DNA of 33,429 nt from a virus, in IMG/VR virus record IMGVR_UViG_3300042899_000082, positions 1 to 33,429 of that record. The stretch is one strand, 5' to 3'. Position 1 is the first letter of the stretch. Each line of letters starts with the position of its first letter. This document shows positions 7,291 through 14,703 of the stretch, in pieces. The position numbers and the translations under genes are program-made. The notes beneath the pieces were generated by a model, which worked only from the letters and a program-made list of their open reading frames with translations, searched no databases and had not been told where the DNA came from.

Positions 7291-8469
7291 ATGAAAGAAT
7301 ATCTAGACCGTCAAGTTGAGATTCGTCAGCAAGCCTGGCACCAAGCCAAAGCAATCATCGACGTGGCCACAGCCGAAAAGCGTGACCTCTCAGCAGAAGA
7401 AGAGCAGACATACAGCCGTCTCAACGACGAACTGAATGAGCGAGCAGCAACCATTGCCAAACTCCGTGAAGATGAATCACGTGAACTTCGCATGGACGCA
7501 GCAACCCGTGAAATTGCAGACCAAGTTCGTCCTGTTGCTTCGGCACCAGTTAACGAAGATGTTGCAATGATCCGTTCGCTCATCAAGGGCGAATCACGTT
7601 CGGCTAATTTCGAGCGTCGTGATGTCCTGAAGTCGAGCACTGGTTCACCAGTACCGACATCGTTCTACAACCAAGTGATCATGAAGGCACGTTTGATTGC
7701 GCCAGTCTTGGCAACATCAACTGTCCTCAACACTGCTGGTGGCGAGAACCTTCAGATTCCACGTTTGTCAACTTACTCAGTTGGAACTGTCAACTCAGAA
7801 GCAGCAACAATGGGCGAAAGCGATCCAGCGTTTGCAGCATTCATCACACTCGGAGCATTCAAATACGGTTTCTTGACACAAGTGTCGCAGGAACTTCTTG
7901 AAGATTCTGGTGTTGACATGCTGAGCTTCTTGGCTGATCAGGTCGGTAACGCATTGGGCTTCGCTGTTGGTTCAGCGTTGACTGTCGGAACTGGCACACT
8001 TGAGCCAACAGGTATCGTGACAGCTTCTGCTGTTGGTGGTACTTCAGGCACAGCAACTGGCTTCACCGCAGACAACCTCATCGACCTTCTCTACTCTTTG
8101 GATGGTGCAGCTCGCAACCTTCCAGGTGTTGGTTGGATGATGACTGGTCAGTCGATTGGTCGAGTTCGCAAGCTGAAGGACACGGCCGGGAATTACGTAT
8201 TCCAACCTTCGTTGGCAATGGATTCCCCAGACATGCTCTTGGGCAAACCACTGTATGAGAACCCGTCAATGGCTGAAGCCACCACAGGCACCAAGTCCGT
8301 AATCGTTGGCCACTTGCCTTCGTTTTACGTGCGTAGTGTTGGTGGCATCAAGTTGGATCGTTCCGATGACTTCGCATTCAGCTCAGGTCTCGCTACGTTC
8401 CGAGCAACATTCCGTGTTGACTCGAACTTGCCACAAGTAACACACGTCAAGCATCTCCTCCAGCCGTAA
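7291..8469 (+). CDS. Major capsid protein (HK97 fold)
   Basis: A 392-residue shell protein. Residues 1 to about 90 are charged, helical and coiled-coil-like, as in the scaffolding delta domain that the prohead protease removes. The HK97-fold part begins near residue 110 (SSTGSPVPTSFYNQVI) and shows the family landmarks AAGG-like TAGGENLQIPR, the long central region, GWMMTGQSIGRVRKLKD and an FRATFRVDSNL ending. The start at 7291 is preferred over 7210 because the extra 27 codons look non-coding and the delta domain begins naturally here. A strong terminator follows. Confidence 0.94.
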   Translation: MKEYLDRQVEIRQQAWHQAKAIIDVATAEKRDLSAEEEQTYSRLNDELNERAATIAKLREDESRELRMDAATREIADQVRPVASAPVNEDVAMIRSLIKGESRSANFERRDVLKSSTGSPVPTSFYNQVIMKARLIAPVLATSTVLNTAGGENLQIPRLSTYSVGTVNSEAATMGESDPAFAAFITLGAFKYGFLTQVSQELLEDSGVDMLSFLADQVGNALGFAVGSALTVGTGTLEPTGIVTASAVGGTSGTATGFTADNLIDLLYSLDGAARNLPGVGWMMTGQSIGRVRKLKDTAGNYVFQPSLAMDSPDMLLGKPLYENPSMAEATTGTKSVIVGHLPSFYVRSVGGIKLDRSDDFAFSSGLATFRATFRVDSNLPQVTHVKHLLQP

Positions 8470-8513
8470 GGCTGAGGGGCTTGTTCCCTTACATCCCATA
8501 ATTCCCCTAGGCT

Positions 8514-8550
8514 TAGGGTCGGTACGAACACGCAGGGCGTACCGACCCTA
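8514..8550 (+). terminator. Hairpin terminator after capsid gene
   Basis: A 13-bp perfect stem (8514-8526 TAGGGTCGGTACG pairing with 8538-8550) closes an 11-base loop, followed by TTTCTATTT. It is the strongest terminator-like structure in the window. By ending or thinning transcription after the capsid gene it would let capsid mRNA outnumber the sugar cassette downstream. Confidence 0.75.
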
Positions 8551-8578
8551 TTTCTATTTCCCCCCCCTGCGATCTGCG

Positions 8579-8598
8579 AAGGAGAAGGAAGTGAAGAA
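8579..8598 (+). promoter_or_regulatory. Tandem Shine-Dalgarno sites for two overlapping starts
   Basis: AAGGAG (8579-8584) lies 6 bases before the GTG at 8591, and AAGGAA (8585-8590) lies 7 bases before the ATG at 8598. The two starts are in different frames, so each has its own correctly spaced ribosome binding site. Confidence 0.55.
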
Positions 8599-9904
8599 TG
8601 CTGGTAATAATCCGAAACACAATGGTCGAACTACCACCCCTAGAAGCCGAGATGTTGTTGCATCGGGGAATAGCACACTTGCCCGAAGTGGCAGACCTGC
8701 CGATGCAGACTCGCTACGAATCCTTTGGTATTCCAACGCTCCCTTCGTCCCCACCGGCTACGGTACGCAAACAGCGCAAGCCGTCACAAGGCTCGTCAAA
8801 GAAGGTCACGAAGTAGCAATCCATGCCATGTACGGACTCGAAGGAGTTTCGTCAAATTGGAATGGAATCAAAATGTACCCACGTGGGATGGCACCATATT
8901 CCGATGACGTGATGGTTGCTCATGGAATGGACTGGGCGAATGGCAATCCAAAGTTGCCTTCGTTGTTGATGACTCTGTTTGATGTATGGCCGTTGAAGTC
9001 AAAGTCGTTGGAGATGGTCGCGAACATTGCGTCTTGGGTTCCGATTGACCATGCGCCATGTCCAGCTGATGTCGTTGAGTGGTGCGCTCGTCCAAATGTG
9101 AAACCAATTGCGATGTCTAGGTTTGGTGAGCAGATGTTGAATGATGCCGATGTGGAATGTTTCTATGTTCCTCATGGCATTGAGTCAGTGTTTAACCCTG
9201 ATGCAAAGTTTGTGAATGGCGACAAGACATTCACGGGTCGGCAGTTGATGGGCGATGTTCCTGATGACAAGTTTGTAGTGATGATGAACGCAGCGAACAA
9301 GGGTGCTAGTCCGTCACGCAAATCGTTCGCTGAGAATATGTTGGCATTCGGTATCTTCGCTCAAGATAAACCTGACGCGATCCTGTATCTACATACTGAG
9401 AAGGATGGTGCGATGGGTGGGGTCAATTTGATTCATCTGTTGCATGCGTGTGGGATTCGTGAGGATCAATACAAGATTGTTGATCAGTACGCTTATCGCA
9501 CTGGGTTCCCTCAGCAGGCATTGGCTTCAATGTACGCATCTGCTGATGTGCTGTTGTCTGCGTCTATGGGCGAAGGGTTCGGGTTGGCTGTGATCGAGGC
9601 TCAAGCCTGTGGCACCAGAGTCATCGTCTCGGACTTCACTGCACAGCCTGAGTTGGTTGGGTCTGGGTGGGCTGTGGAGGTGCAACCGTTTTGGGACAAT
9701 GCGCAGCGTTCTTGGTTCTGCACTCCTCAAGTTGGTTCCATTGTGGATGCCCTGAGACACGCCTACGACGCTCCTAGAGGGGTTGATCAGGTGGCTGTGG
9801 ACTTTGCACAGGCATACAACGCAGATCGCGTGTGGGATGAACATTGGAAGCCTGTGATGAAGGGACTTGCTGAATGGTGCCGTGCATCATCATCCCCGTC
9901 CTGA
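8591..9904 (+). CDS. Glycosyltransferase family 4 (GT-B fold)
   Basis: A 437-residue sugar transferase that would move an activated nucleotide sugar onto an acceptor. After a low-complexity N-terminal stretch of about 41 residues, the fold starts with LRILWYSNAPFVPTGYGTQ. The signature GEGFGLAVIEAQACGTRVIVSD is the E-x7-E nucleotide-sugar motif of GT4 enzymes. The GTG start is the only usable one before the domain; the next in-frame ATG lies inside it. The first 226 bases overlap a second plausible frame (8598-8816). It opens a three-gene sugar cassette. Substrate and target (capsid, tail or host surface) are unknown. Confidence 0.85.
   Translation: MKNAGNNPKHNGRTTTPRSRDVVASGNSTLARSGRPADADSLRILWYSNAPFVPTGYGTQTAQAVTRLVKEGHEVAIHAMYGLEGVSSNWNGIKMYPRGMAPYSDDVMVAHGMDWANGNPKLPSLLMTLFDVWPLKSKSLEMVANIASWVPIDHAPCPADVVEWCARPNVKPIAMSRFGEQMLNDADVECFYVPHGIESVFNPDAKFVNGDKTFTGRQLMGDVPDDKFVVMMNAANKGASPSRKSFAENMLAFGIFAQDKPDAILYLHTEKDGAMGGVNLIHLLHACGIREDQYKIVDQYAYRTGFPQQALASMYASADVLLSASMGEGFGLAVIEAQACGTRVIVSDFTAQPELVGSGWAVEVQPFWDNAQRSWFCTPQVGSIVDALRHAYDAPRGVDQVAVDFAQAYNADRVWDEHWKPVMKGLAEWCRASSSPS
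8598..8816 (+). CDS. Small overlapping frame, phage post-capsid type
   Basis: 72 codons in a different frame from the glycosyltransferase that contains them. The N-terminal half (MVELPPLEAEMLLHRGIA) resembles the small proteins often encoded just after the capsid gene in actinophages, which share an E-x-E-x-L-x-x-RG-x-A pattern. The C-terminal half is Ser/Lys/Pro-rich and looks less coding. It has its own Shine-Dalgarno site. Over the same stretch the glycosyltransferase N-terminus looks like low-complexity filler, so this frame may be the older gene. Confidence 0.45.
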   Translation: MLVIIRNTMVELPPLEAEMLLHRGIAHLPEVADLPMQTRYESFGIPTLPSSPPATVRKQRKPSQGSSKKVTK

Positions 9905-10539
9905 ACAGGTATGACTTACTAGAACGGGCGATCCGCTCGATTGACTATCCCGTCGAGCAGCTCATCATCGTTGACAACGGCGATGGGTATGACGCTGACC
10001 TGTTGGCTTGGACTGCGCCTTGGCAACACATTCAAAACTGGTACCTGTGGAGGATGCCAACGAACCTTGGTGTGGCACCTTCATGGAATCTTGGTATCAA
10101 AGCAACACCTCGGGCTGACGGCTGGATTCTGTTGAACTCTGATGCGTTCTTTGAACCAGGTCAACTAGAAGTGTTCCACAAGGACTGTGAACCTGATGCA
10201 ATTACCTTGACGACTGGGATGCCTGGTTGGTCGTGTGCGTGGGTGGGTGCTGGTGTGGTTGAGCGTGTTGGGTTGTTCTCGGAATGTTATGTGCCTGCAT
10301 ATTTTGAGGACAACGATTTTGAGGAACGTGCGCGTCGGATCAATGTTGAGGTGAAGGTTTCGCAGGCAAGGATTGTGCATGACAATTCTTCGACGATTAG
10401 GTCGGATGAATCTTTGGCTGGGAAGAACAGCAAGAGTTTCCAATCAAATCAGGAGTTGCATCAGTTGCGTTGGCAGTCTGGGGTTCCTGATGCTGGTCAT
10501 TGGGATTTGAAGCGTCGAAGGGACTTGGGGTGGGATTAG
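9874..10539 (+). CDS. Glycosyltransferase family 2-like (GT-A fold)
   Basis: A 221-residue enzyme starting directly with IIIPVLNRYDLLERAIRSI and VEQLIIVDNGDG, the nucleotide-binding strand of GT2/GT-A transferases. LGVAPSWNLGI and LLNSDAFFEPG (the DxD-like metal region) follow at about 65-95, then a YFEDNDFEERAR acid-rich block typical of these enzymes. It overlaps the end of the GT4 gene by 31 bases, which suggests coupled translation and a shared glycan. It is short, so it probably lacks extra acceptor-binding domains. Confidence 0.83.
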   Translation: MVPCIIIPVLNRYDLLERAIRSIDYPVEQLIIVDNGDGYDADLLAWTAPWQHIQNWYLWRMPTNLGVAPSWNLGIKATPRADGWILLNSDAFFEPGQLEVFHKDCEPDAITLTTGMPGWSCAWVGAGVVERVGLFSECYVPAYFEDNDFEERARRINVEVKVSQARIVHDNSSTIRSDESLAGKNSKSFQSNQELHQLRWQSGVPDAGHWDLKRRRDLGWD

Positions 10540-11177
10540 AAGATTTCAAAGGTGTGCATGATGGTGAGACTGTGTATGTGTTTGGGTCTGGTGCAACGCT
10601 GAACTATCTGGCACCGAGTTTCTTTGATGATAAGATTTGTGTGGCAACAAACTTCTGTGGTTCTGTGTTTGGTTTGAGCAAGTATTACGTGTTCAGCCAC
10701 TATCACGCTGACGCTGTATCAGAAGCGCAGTTAGATGAGACGGTGGCTGTGTTCACACCGTTGCGCGAGCATGGCACCGACGCAGAGTTCTTAGGTTTCA
10801 TGCCAAAGGTTGTCACGTTTCCAACCACCACTGGTCGTCCTGGCGGATCGTTTGACCCTGCCGGCAAGGACTGGCCGACGCTTGATAACTCGCTGGTCAT
10901 CGGGTCATCTGGGATTCATGGTGCAATGCACTTGGCTGCGTATATGGGTGCGAAGTTCATTGTGTTGGTCGGTGCTGATTGTGGTGAGTTGGGTGGTGCT
11001 GAACGGGTCGAAGGGTATGTGAAGGGGGATACTCCTTGGGGGTTGTATGAGATGCACCTTCGAGACATGAAGCAACGCCTGTTTGAGATGTATGGATGTC
11101 AGGTCTATTCTTTGAATCCATTTATCAACTACAGTTTGGAAGGTACTGCGTATCGTGGAGCAGCATCAATCAACTAG
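10530..11177 (+). CDS. DUF115-like Rossmann protein of sugar cassette
   Basis: About 215 residues starting with GTG at 10530, with AAGGGA 8 bases upstream. A TTG at 10500 would add ten residues. VYVFGSGATLNYL forms a Rossmann-type glycine loop, and the C-terminal half has SGIHGAMHLAAYMGAKFIVLVGADCG, as in DUF115/MptE-like proteins. Members are linked to flagellin or surface glycosylation, and similar proteins often accompany glycosyltransferases in phages. It overlaps the GT2 stop by 10 bases. The activity is unproven. Confidence 0.65.
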   Translation: MGLEDFKGVHDGETVYVFGSGATLNYLAPSFFDDKICVATNFCGSVFGLSKYYVFSHYHADAVSEAQLDETVAVFTPLREHGTDAEFLGFMPKVVTFPTTTGRPGGSFDPAGKDWPTLDNSLVIGSSGIHGAMHLAAYMGAKFIVLVGADCGELGGAERVEGYVKGDTPWGLYEMHLRDMKQRLFEMYGCQVYSLNPFINYSLEGTAYRGAASIN

Positions 11178-11192
11178 AATCGGATCACTATG
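11175..11192 (+). promoter_or_regulatory. TAGAAT-N9-ATG start signal
   Basis: The TAG stop of the preceding gene is the first half of TAGAAT, five of six matches to a -10 element, exactly 9 bases before the connector ATG. The spacer CGGATCACT resembles that before 18138. There is little Shine-Dalgarno, only GGA. Confidence 0.35.
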
Positions 11193-11816
11193 GCAATCAC
11201 CAACGGCTATTCGACACGCAACCAAATCAAAGCAGCGTTGCGCATTGGTACGGCTGACACGATTGATGACGAACTAATTGACAACTGCGCTGGAGCTGCA
11301 TCACGTCTGATTGACGGATATTGCAATCGTAAGTTCTGGGTTGTTGGCTCTGCAACTTCTCGGGTGTTTCAAGCTGAGGATTCGTTCTTTTGCTCAATAG
11401 ATGACATGTCCGGAACTGCGCTCACTTTGCAAACTTCCACAAACGCTGACGGCATATTTGATACAACTTGGGCTGTGACCGATTATCAGTTAGAACCTTT
11501 GAACGGCGATCTTGATGGCATCACTTGGGCGTTTGACAAGATTCGTGCAGTAGGTGATTACCTGTTCCCAACTGTGAATGCCAACTATGGTTCTCAAGCA
11601 TTGGTGAAGGTGACAGCAAACTTCGGTTGGCCGTATGTCCCTGAACCAGTAACCCAGGCAACAATCATTCAGGCATCACGTCTGTTCAAACGATACGACA
11701 GTCCATTGGGTGTCGCAGGATTCGGTGACATGGGTGCTATCAGGGTGAGCCGTGCGCTTGATCCTGACGTGGCACAGCTCGTCGAGCCGTACCGGCGCAT
11801 GCGTCTGTTCGCATGA
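11190..11816 (+). CDS. Head-tail connector (gp6-like adaptor)
   Basis: A 208-residue protein that would form the ring under the portal. The N-terminal helices (TRNQIKAALRI...DDELIDNCAGAASRLIDGYCNRKF) and the ending ALDPDVAQLVEPYRRMRLFA are typical of the phage gp6-like head-tail connector family, whose members show an AS..I...CGR.F-type block and a late V-x2-L-x2-Y-R-R. It begins the connector module after the sugar cassette. The stop overlaps the next ATG (ATGA). Confidence 0.85.
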   Translation: MAITNGYSTRNQIKAALRIGTADTIDDELIDNCAGAASRLIDGYCNRKFWVVGSATSRVFQAEDSFFCSIDDMSGTALTLQTSTNADGIFDTTWAVTDYQLEPLNGDLDGITWAFDKIRAVGDYLFPTVNANYGSQALVKVTANFGWPYVPEPVTQATIIQASRLFKRYDSPLGVAGFGDMGAIRVSRALDPDVAQLVEPYRRMRLFA

Positions 11817-12226
11817 GTTCAGTAACTACTGTCTCCCAAATCAAAACTGGTTTGGCAGCGAACCTATCAACTGTGTCAGGGCTTCGCGCTTACGCCTACC
11901 AGCCAGACAATGTGAATACCCCGTTTGCTTGGCCGTTGCTGGATTCGATCCAATACAACGGGGCTATGGGTGGGGGTTTGATTACCCACAGGTTCACGAT
12001 CAGTGTTGTGGTGGGTCGTTCGGCTGAGCGCACTGCACAAAATCTGTTGGATGGATACCTGTCATATAAGGGTGCTACTTCTATTCGTCAGGCGATTGAG
12101 TCGGATCGTACCTTGGGTGGTGTGGTGCAGGATTTGATTGTTGAGTCAGCGAATAACATCTCTACCCTTGAAGCAAATGATGCAATATATTTGGCGATTG
12201 ACTTCGTTGTCACGGTGTACGCCTGA
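11813..12226 (+). CDS. Probable tail terminator or completion protein
   Basis: A 137-residue protein. The N-terminus SQIKTGLAANLSTVSGLRAYAYQPDN and the mixed alpha/beta pattern (FTISVVVGRS..RTAQNLLDGYL..IRQAIESDRTLGG) fit the tail terminator proteins that cap the tail tube next to the connector. Their usual place is between adaptor and major tail protein, as here. The call rests on position and general pattern more than on a diagnostic motif. It starts in the ATGA overlap with the adaptor. Confidence 0.6.
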   Translation: MSSVTTVSQIKTGLAANLSTVSGLRAYAYQPDNVNTPFAWPLLDSIQYNGAMGGGLITHRFTISVVVGRSAERTAQNLLDGYLSYKGATSIRQAIESDRTLGGVVQDLIVESANNISTLEANDAIYLAIDFVVTVYA

Positions 12227-12320
12227 CCCCTTGCCGAGTGTTGCTTAATGCGTGTAGTGTTATCGCATCGGCTCAGCCGAGCAGACATCAACTCGAACGC
12301 CGATAGGCAGGAGCAGAATC

Positions 12321-12743
12321 ATGGCAAAGCAAGTTCTTACAAACGTGGCAGTCACCTTCGGTACTGCCAACACCGATATTTCGGGATACGTCACAAGCAT
12401 CACTCTGTCAACGACAGCTGCTGAAGTAATGACTTCGGCGATGGGGTCGTCAGCGATGACTCGAATCCAGGGAATGATTGACTCCTCGGTCACGATTGAG
12501 TTGCAACAGGACTACCCAACGATTGAGAAGTTGTTCTGGGATGCGTTCTCTGCTGGTACTGCTGTACCGATGACAGTGAAGCCAAACGGCACTGCTGCTG
12601 CTTCGTCTAGTAATCCTTCGTATGCGTTTTCGGCGCTACCTACTTCATGGACACCCGTAAATGGTGCCATAGGTGACCTGGCCACCGTCTCAATCACGTA
12701 TCCAATCTCTGGTGCAATCACCAAGACAGGCACTGGCGCATAG
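12321..12743 (+). CDS. Major tail (tube) protein
   Basis: A 140-residue beta-rich protein that would polymerise into the tail tube. The VAVTFGTANTDISGYVTSITLSTTAAEV opening and the following TIELQQDYPTIEKLFWDAF are like other short actinophage tail tube proteins. Its place directly before the frameshifting chaperone and tape-measure genes is diagnostic. AGGAG lies 8 bases upstream of the ATG. The 94-base gap before it suggests separate expression, as expected for an abundant protein. Confidence 0.83.
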   Translation: MAKQVLTNVAVTFGTANTDISGYVTSITLSTTAAEVMTSAMGSSAMTRIQGMIDSSVTIELQQDYPTIEKLFWDAFSAGTAVPMTVKPNGTAAASSSNPSYAFSALPTSWTPVNGAIGDLATVSITYPISGAITKTGTGA

Positions 12744-12782
12744 TTCTTTAGTAATCCAATCCCTTACCTGCGGAGGTAGAGA

Positions 12783-13073
12783 ATGAAAATAGCACTCAGT
12801 TTGACTAGTGCATTAGATGGCAAGCAACGAACAATCATGGCTGCGTTCCCAGACTTTATTGCGTTTGAAAACAAATATAATCGCAGTGTTGCCAAGTTTG
12901 AAGCTGAACTCACATTGACCGATCTTGCATACCTTGGATGGCATGCAGAGAAACGGTTGAAGAAAACTGGGTTGGACTTTGAATCATGGTGCGATGAGAT
13001 TGAAGCACTCGAAGTGGGAGACAGCGCAGACGCAGTGATCGTCCCTTTGGAGATAAGTCAGCCCACTGGGTAA
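12783..13073 (+). CDS. Tail assembly chaperone, short product (G-like)
   Basis: A 96-residue product of unshifted translation. Its start MKIALSLTSALDGKQRTI and LTDLAYLGWHAEKRL block fit the chaperones that bind the tape measure during tail assembly in lambda-like and actinophage systems. CGGAGG precedes the ATG by about 7 bases. A slippery heptamer at 13043-13049 near its 3' end leads into a second frame that encodes a typical GT-type extension. Confidence 0.88.
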   Translation: MKIALSLTSALDGKQRTIMAAFPDFIAFENKYNRSVAKFEAELTLTDLAYLGWHAEKRLKKTGLDFESWCDEIEALEVGDSADAVIVPLEISQPTG

Positions 13074-13192
13074 TCGCATTCCTGTCCGTCGAGACAGGGA
13101 TTGCGCCTTCAGTTTTGCTGGCAGAAGAACCACGAATGCTGTTCACAATGTTGGCGTACCTTCGATGGAGAGCTATTCATCTAGGCAAGTAG
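12783..13192 (+). CDS. Tail assembly chaperone, -1 frameshift fusion (GT-like)
   Basis: A shift of -1 at CCCTTTG (13043-13049) continues into a frame open to TAG at 13190-13192, giving a fusion of 136 residues. The added part begins GDKSAHWVIAF and includes IAPSVLLAEEPRMLFTML, which matches the C-terminal half of actinophage GT chaperones (HW-x-I-A, P-x-x-LLAE-x-P). The second frame has no start of its own near its beginning. The zero-frame codons are GTC CCT TTG, so both tRNAs can re-pair at CCC TTT. The ratio of short to fused product normally sets tail assembly. Confidence 0.88.
13043..13049 (+). other. Slippery heptamer CCCTTTG for -1 frameshift
   Basis: The heptamer fits the X XXY YYZ form in the correct phase of the upstream gene. 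A hairpin CCTGTC-CGTCGA-GACAGG lies at 13081-13098. That is about 31 bases downstream, further than usual, so it may or may not stimulate shifting. Confidence 0.85.
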
Positions 13193-13204
13193 TATTCGTG
13201 CATG
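13190..13204 (+). promoter_or_regulatory. TAGTAT-N6-ATG start signal
   Basis: The TAG stop of the frameshifted chaperone forms TAGTAT, followed by TCGTGC and the next ATG. This is a -10-like hexamer with a spacing that would suit leaderless transcription. No Shine-Dalgarno is present. It closely matches the signal at 14689-14703. Confidence 0.35.
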
Positions 13205-13912
13205 GCAGTTATTAACCCAGGCACAAGTCGTGCAGGAACATTCCGTTCAAACATTCAGAATGACTCACCAGTCTCGGCACCGGTGCAGATTCTTGGTATC
13301 ACCGAGTATCTTCGTGCTGCTTCAAAGTCATATCCTGAGTTCAACAAGTATGCCCGTATCGCATCAAAACAAGTTGCCAACTTGATAGTCGTTGCAGCCA
13401 AGTTTGAAGCAGCTTCAGTGACACGTAATCGTCAGGCTATGGAAGTGATGAAAGGTATGGTCGCAACCAGTGACCGTGTACCAACTATCAAACTGTTGGA
13501 AAACTCTGTATTCCAATCTCGTTCACGCAAGTATGGTTCTTCATACAACATCAAAACCCGTCGAAGGATAAGGCGAGCAGTGACCAGAGGTGACGTGTTC
13601 TTCGGTGCTGAGTTCGGTGGAGGCTCACATGGCTCAGGCAATCTAACTTCGGCTGGGGCTAAGTCTCGCGCTGGGACTGAGATGTTCCGTAGGGGTGGGG
13701 GTAGGACAACCCAGTTTCTTCGGCATCGTGGGCAGTCTGGTTATTTCTTTTGGCCTGCTGTTCGCAAACATAAGGGTGATATTGCTGAAGCCTATTTGGG
13801 AGCGATTCAAAAGGTCTTGGATGGCTTGGCAGCTAAGGGAGCAGCGCAAGCGATAGAACGTGAGACGGTTGGTTTCGGCCCTCTGTTGAGTGATTCTATG
13901 AAAGTTATTTAG
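13202..13912 (+). CDS. Putative HK97 gp10-like neck/tail protein
   Basis: A 236-residue basic protein. The N-terminal third is helical (YLRAASKSYPEFNKYARIASKQVANLIVVAA). Residues about 110-185 are Arg/Gly-rich (RRRIRRAVTRGDVFFGAEFGGG). The C-terminal QSGYFFWPAVRKHKGDIAEAYLGAIQKVLD resembles the final segment of gp10-like tail-completion proteins. It lies between the chaperone and tape-measure genes instead of next to the adaptor, as gp10-like genes usually do. The family call is tentative. Confidence 0.5.
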   Translation: MAVINPGTSRAGTFRSNIQNDSPVSAPVQILGITEYLRAASKSYPEFNKYARIASKQVANLIVVAAKFEAASVTRNRQAMEVMKGMVATSDRVPTIKLLENSVFQSRSRKYGSSYNIKTRRRIRRAVTRGDVFFGAEFGGGSHGSGNLTSAGAKSRAGTEMFRRGGGRTTQFLRHRGQSGYFFWPAVRKHKGDIAEAYLGAIQKVLDGLAAKGAAQAIERETVGFGPLLSDSMKVI

Positions 13913-13962
13913 ATAGTTGACTTTGGCTGTGGTTTCGCTACCCTGTAGATAGGGAGGCGTTC

Positions 13963-14691
13963 ATGGTTGTCTATTTTGATTCGGTTAAGTCTGTCCAGCC
14001 GAAGCCGTTCGCATCGAATTGGGATGACCTCAAAGAGCGTTTGATGCATCATGAGGAGAATGCCCACAAGTCTGATGGTGCGTTGTGGTCGCCTGTTGAG
14101 TATCACCAAGGTAGGACTAGAGGCAACACTGCTGTTCGGTTCATTGAAGCGTTGGTGGTTGACATGGACGGTGAGTCGTTTGCCAATGCCAATCTTGATG
14201 GGTTTGAGTATCTTGCCTATTCCACATATTCGCATCGACTAGATGATCCTCACTATCACTTGGTTCTGCCGATGGCTGAGCGTGTGCCAGCAGGATTGTG
14301 GCGAGCGATATGGGGTGAACTGCATGAACGCCTCAACCTTCAAGGCGACCCTGCGACCAAAGACCCTGCTCGTATCTTCTATCTTCCACAACATGCACCA
14401 GATCAACCTTGGGAGTTCCACGAACAATCAGGCAGATTCATTGACACAAACTTTGAATACGAACCTCTACCAAACCCAACACCTGCGTCACCACGCCAAT
14501 CGGCTCAACCTCGACGTAGGCGCACTGTTCGTGTTGAGATGGATAATGCTTGGTGGGATGCTGCAAAACCCATGACACAGTATTCACACCTTGAAGGTCA
14601 TGCGTTGTGGAAAACAATGGCAGATGATTTCCGTGTGATGGTTGCCGAGTACCGAGAAGCCGTGCGCTTGGCAAGTCAGGATGTCATCTAG
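13963..14691 (+). CDS. Stand-alone primase-like (AEP-type) protein in tail module
   Basis: A 242-residue protein that does not look structural. EALVVDMDG (Asp67, Asp69) fits the hhhDhD first motif of archaeo-eukaryotic primases. YSTYSHRLDDPHYHLVLPMAERVPAGLW (residues 86-113, His97/His99) and KDPARIFYLP (133-142) match the order seen in RepB-like and VirE-associated primase domains, where T/S-x-SH, P-x-y-h-LPL and D-x-s-R-x-yLP blocks follow each other. The C-terminal third is an Arg-rich linker and a helix. A strong AGGGAGG precedes the ATG. The neighbours are tail genes, which is unusual for a replication-type protein. It differs in family from the PrimPol domain at 31464. Confidence 0.6.
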   Translation: MVVYFDSVKSVQPKPFASNWDDLKERLMHHEENAHKSDGALWSPVEYHQGRTRGNTAVRFIEALVVDMDGESFANANLDGFEYLAYSTYSHRLDDPHYHLVLPMAERVPAGLWRAIWGELHERLNLQGDPATKDPARIFYLPQHAPDQPWEFHEQSGRFIDTNFEYEPLPNPTPASPRQSAQPRRRRTVRVEMDNAWWDAAKPMTQYSHLEGHALWKTMADDFRVMVAEYREAVRLASQDVI

Positions 14692-14703
14692 AATTGTTGC
14701 ATG
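14689..14703 (+). promoter_or_regulatory. TAGAAT-N6-ATG start signal
   Basis: The TAG stop of the primase-like gene forms TAGAAT, followed by TGTTGC and the tape-measure ATG. TTGGCA at 14668-14673 resembles a -35 box, with a short 15-base spacer. There is no Shine-Dalgarno. Confidence 0.4.
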
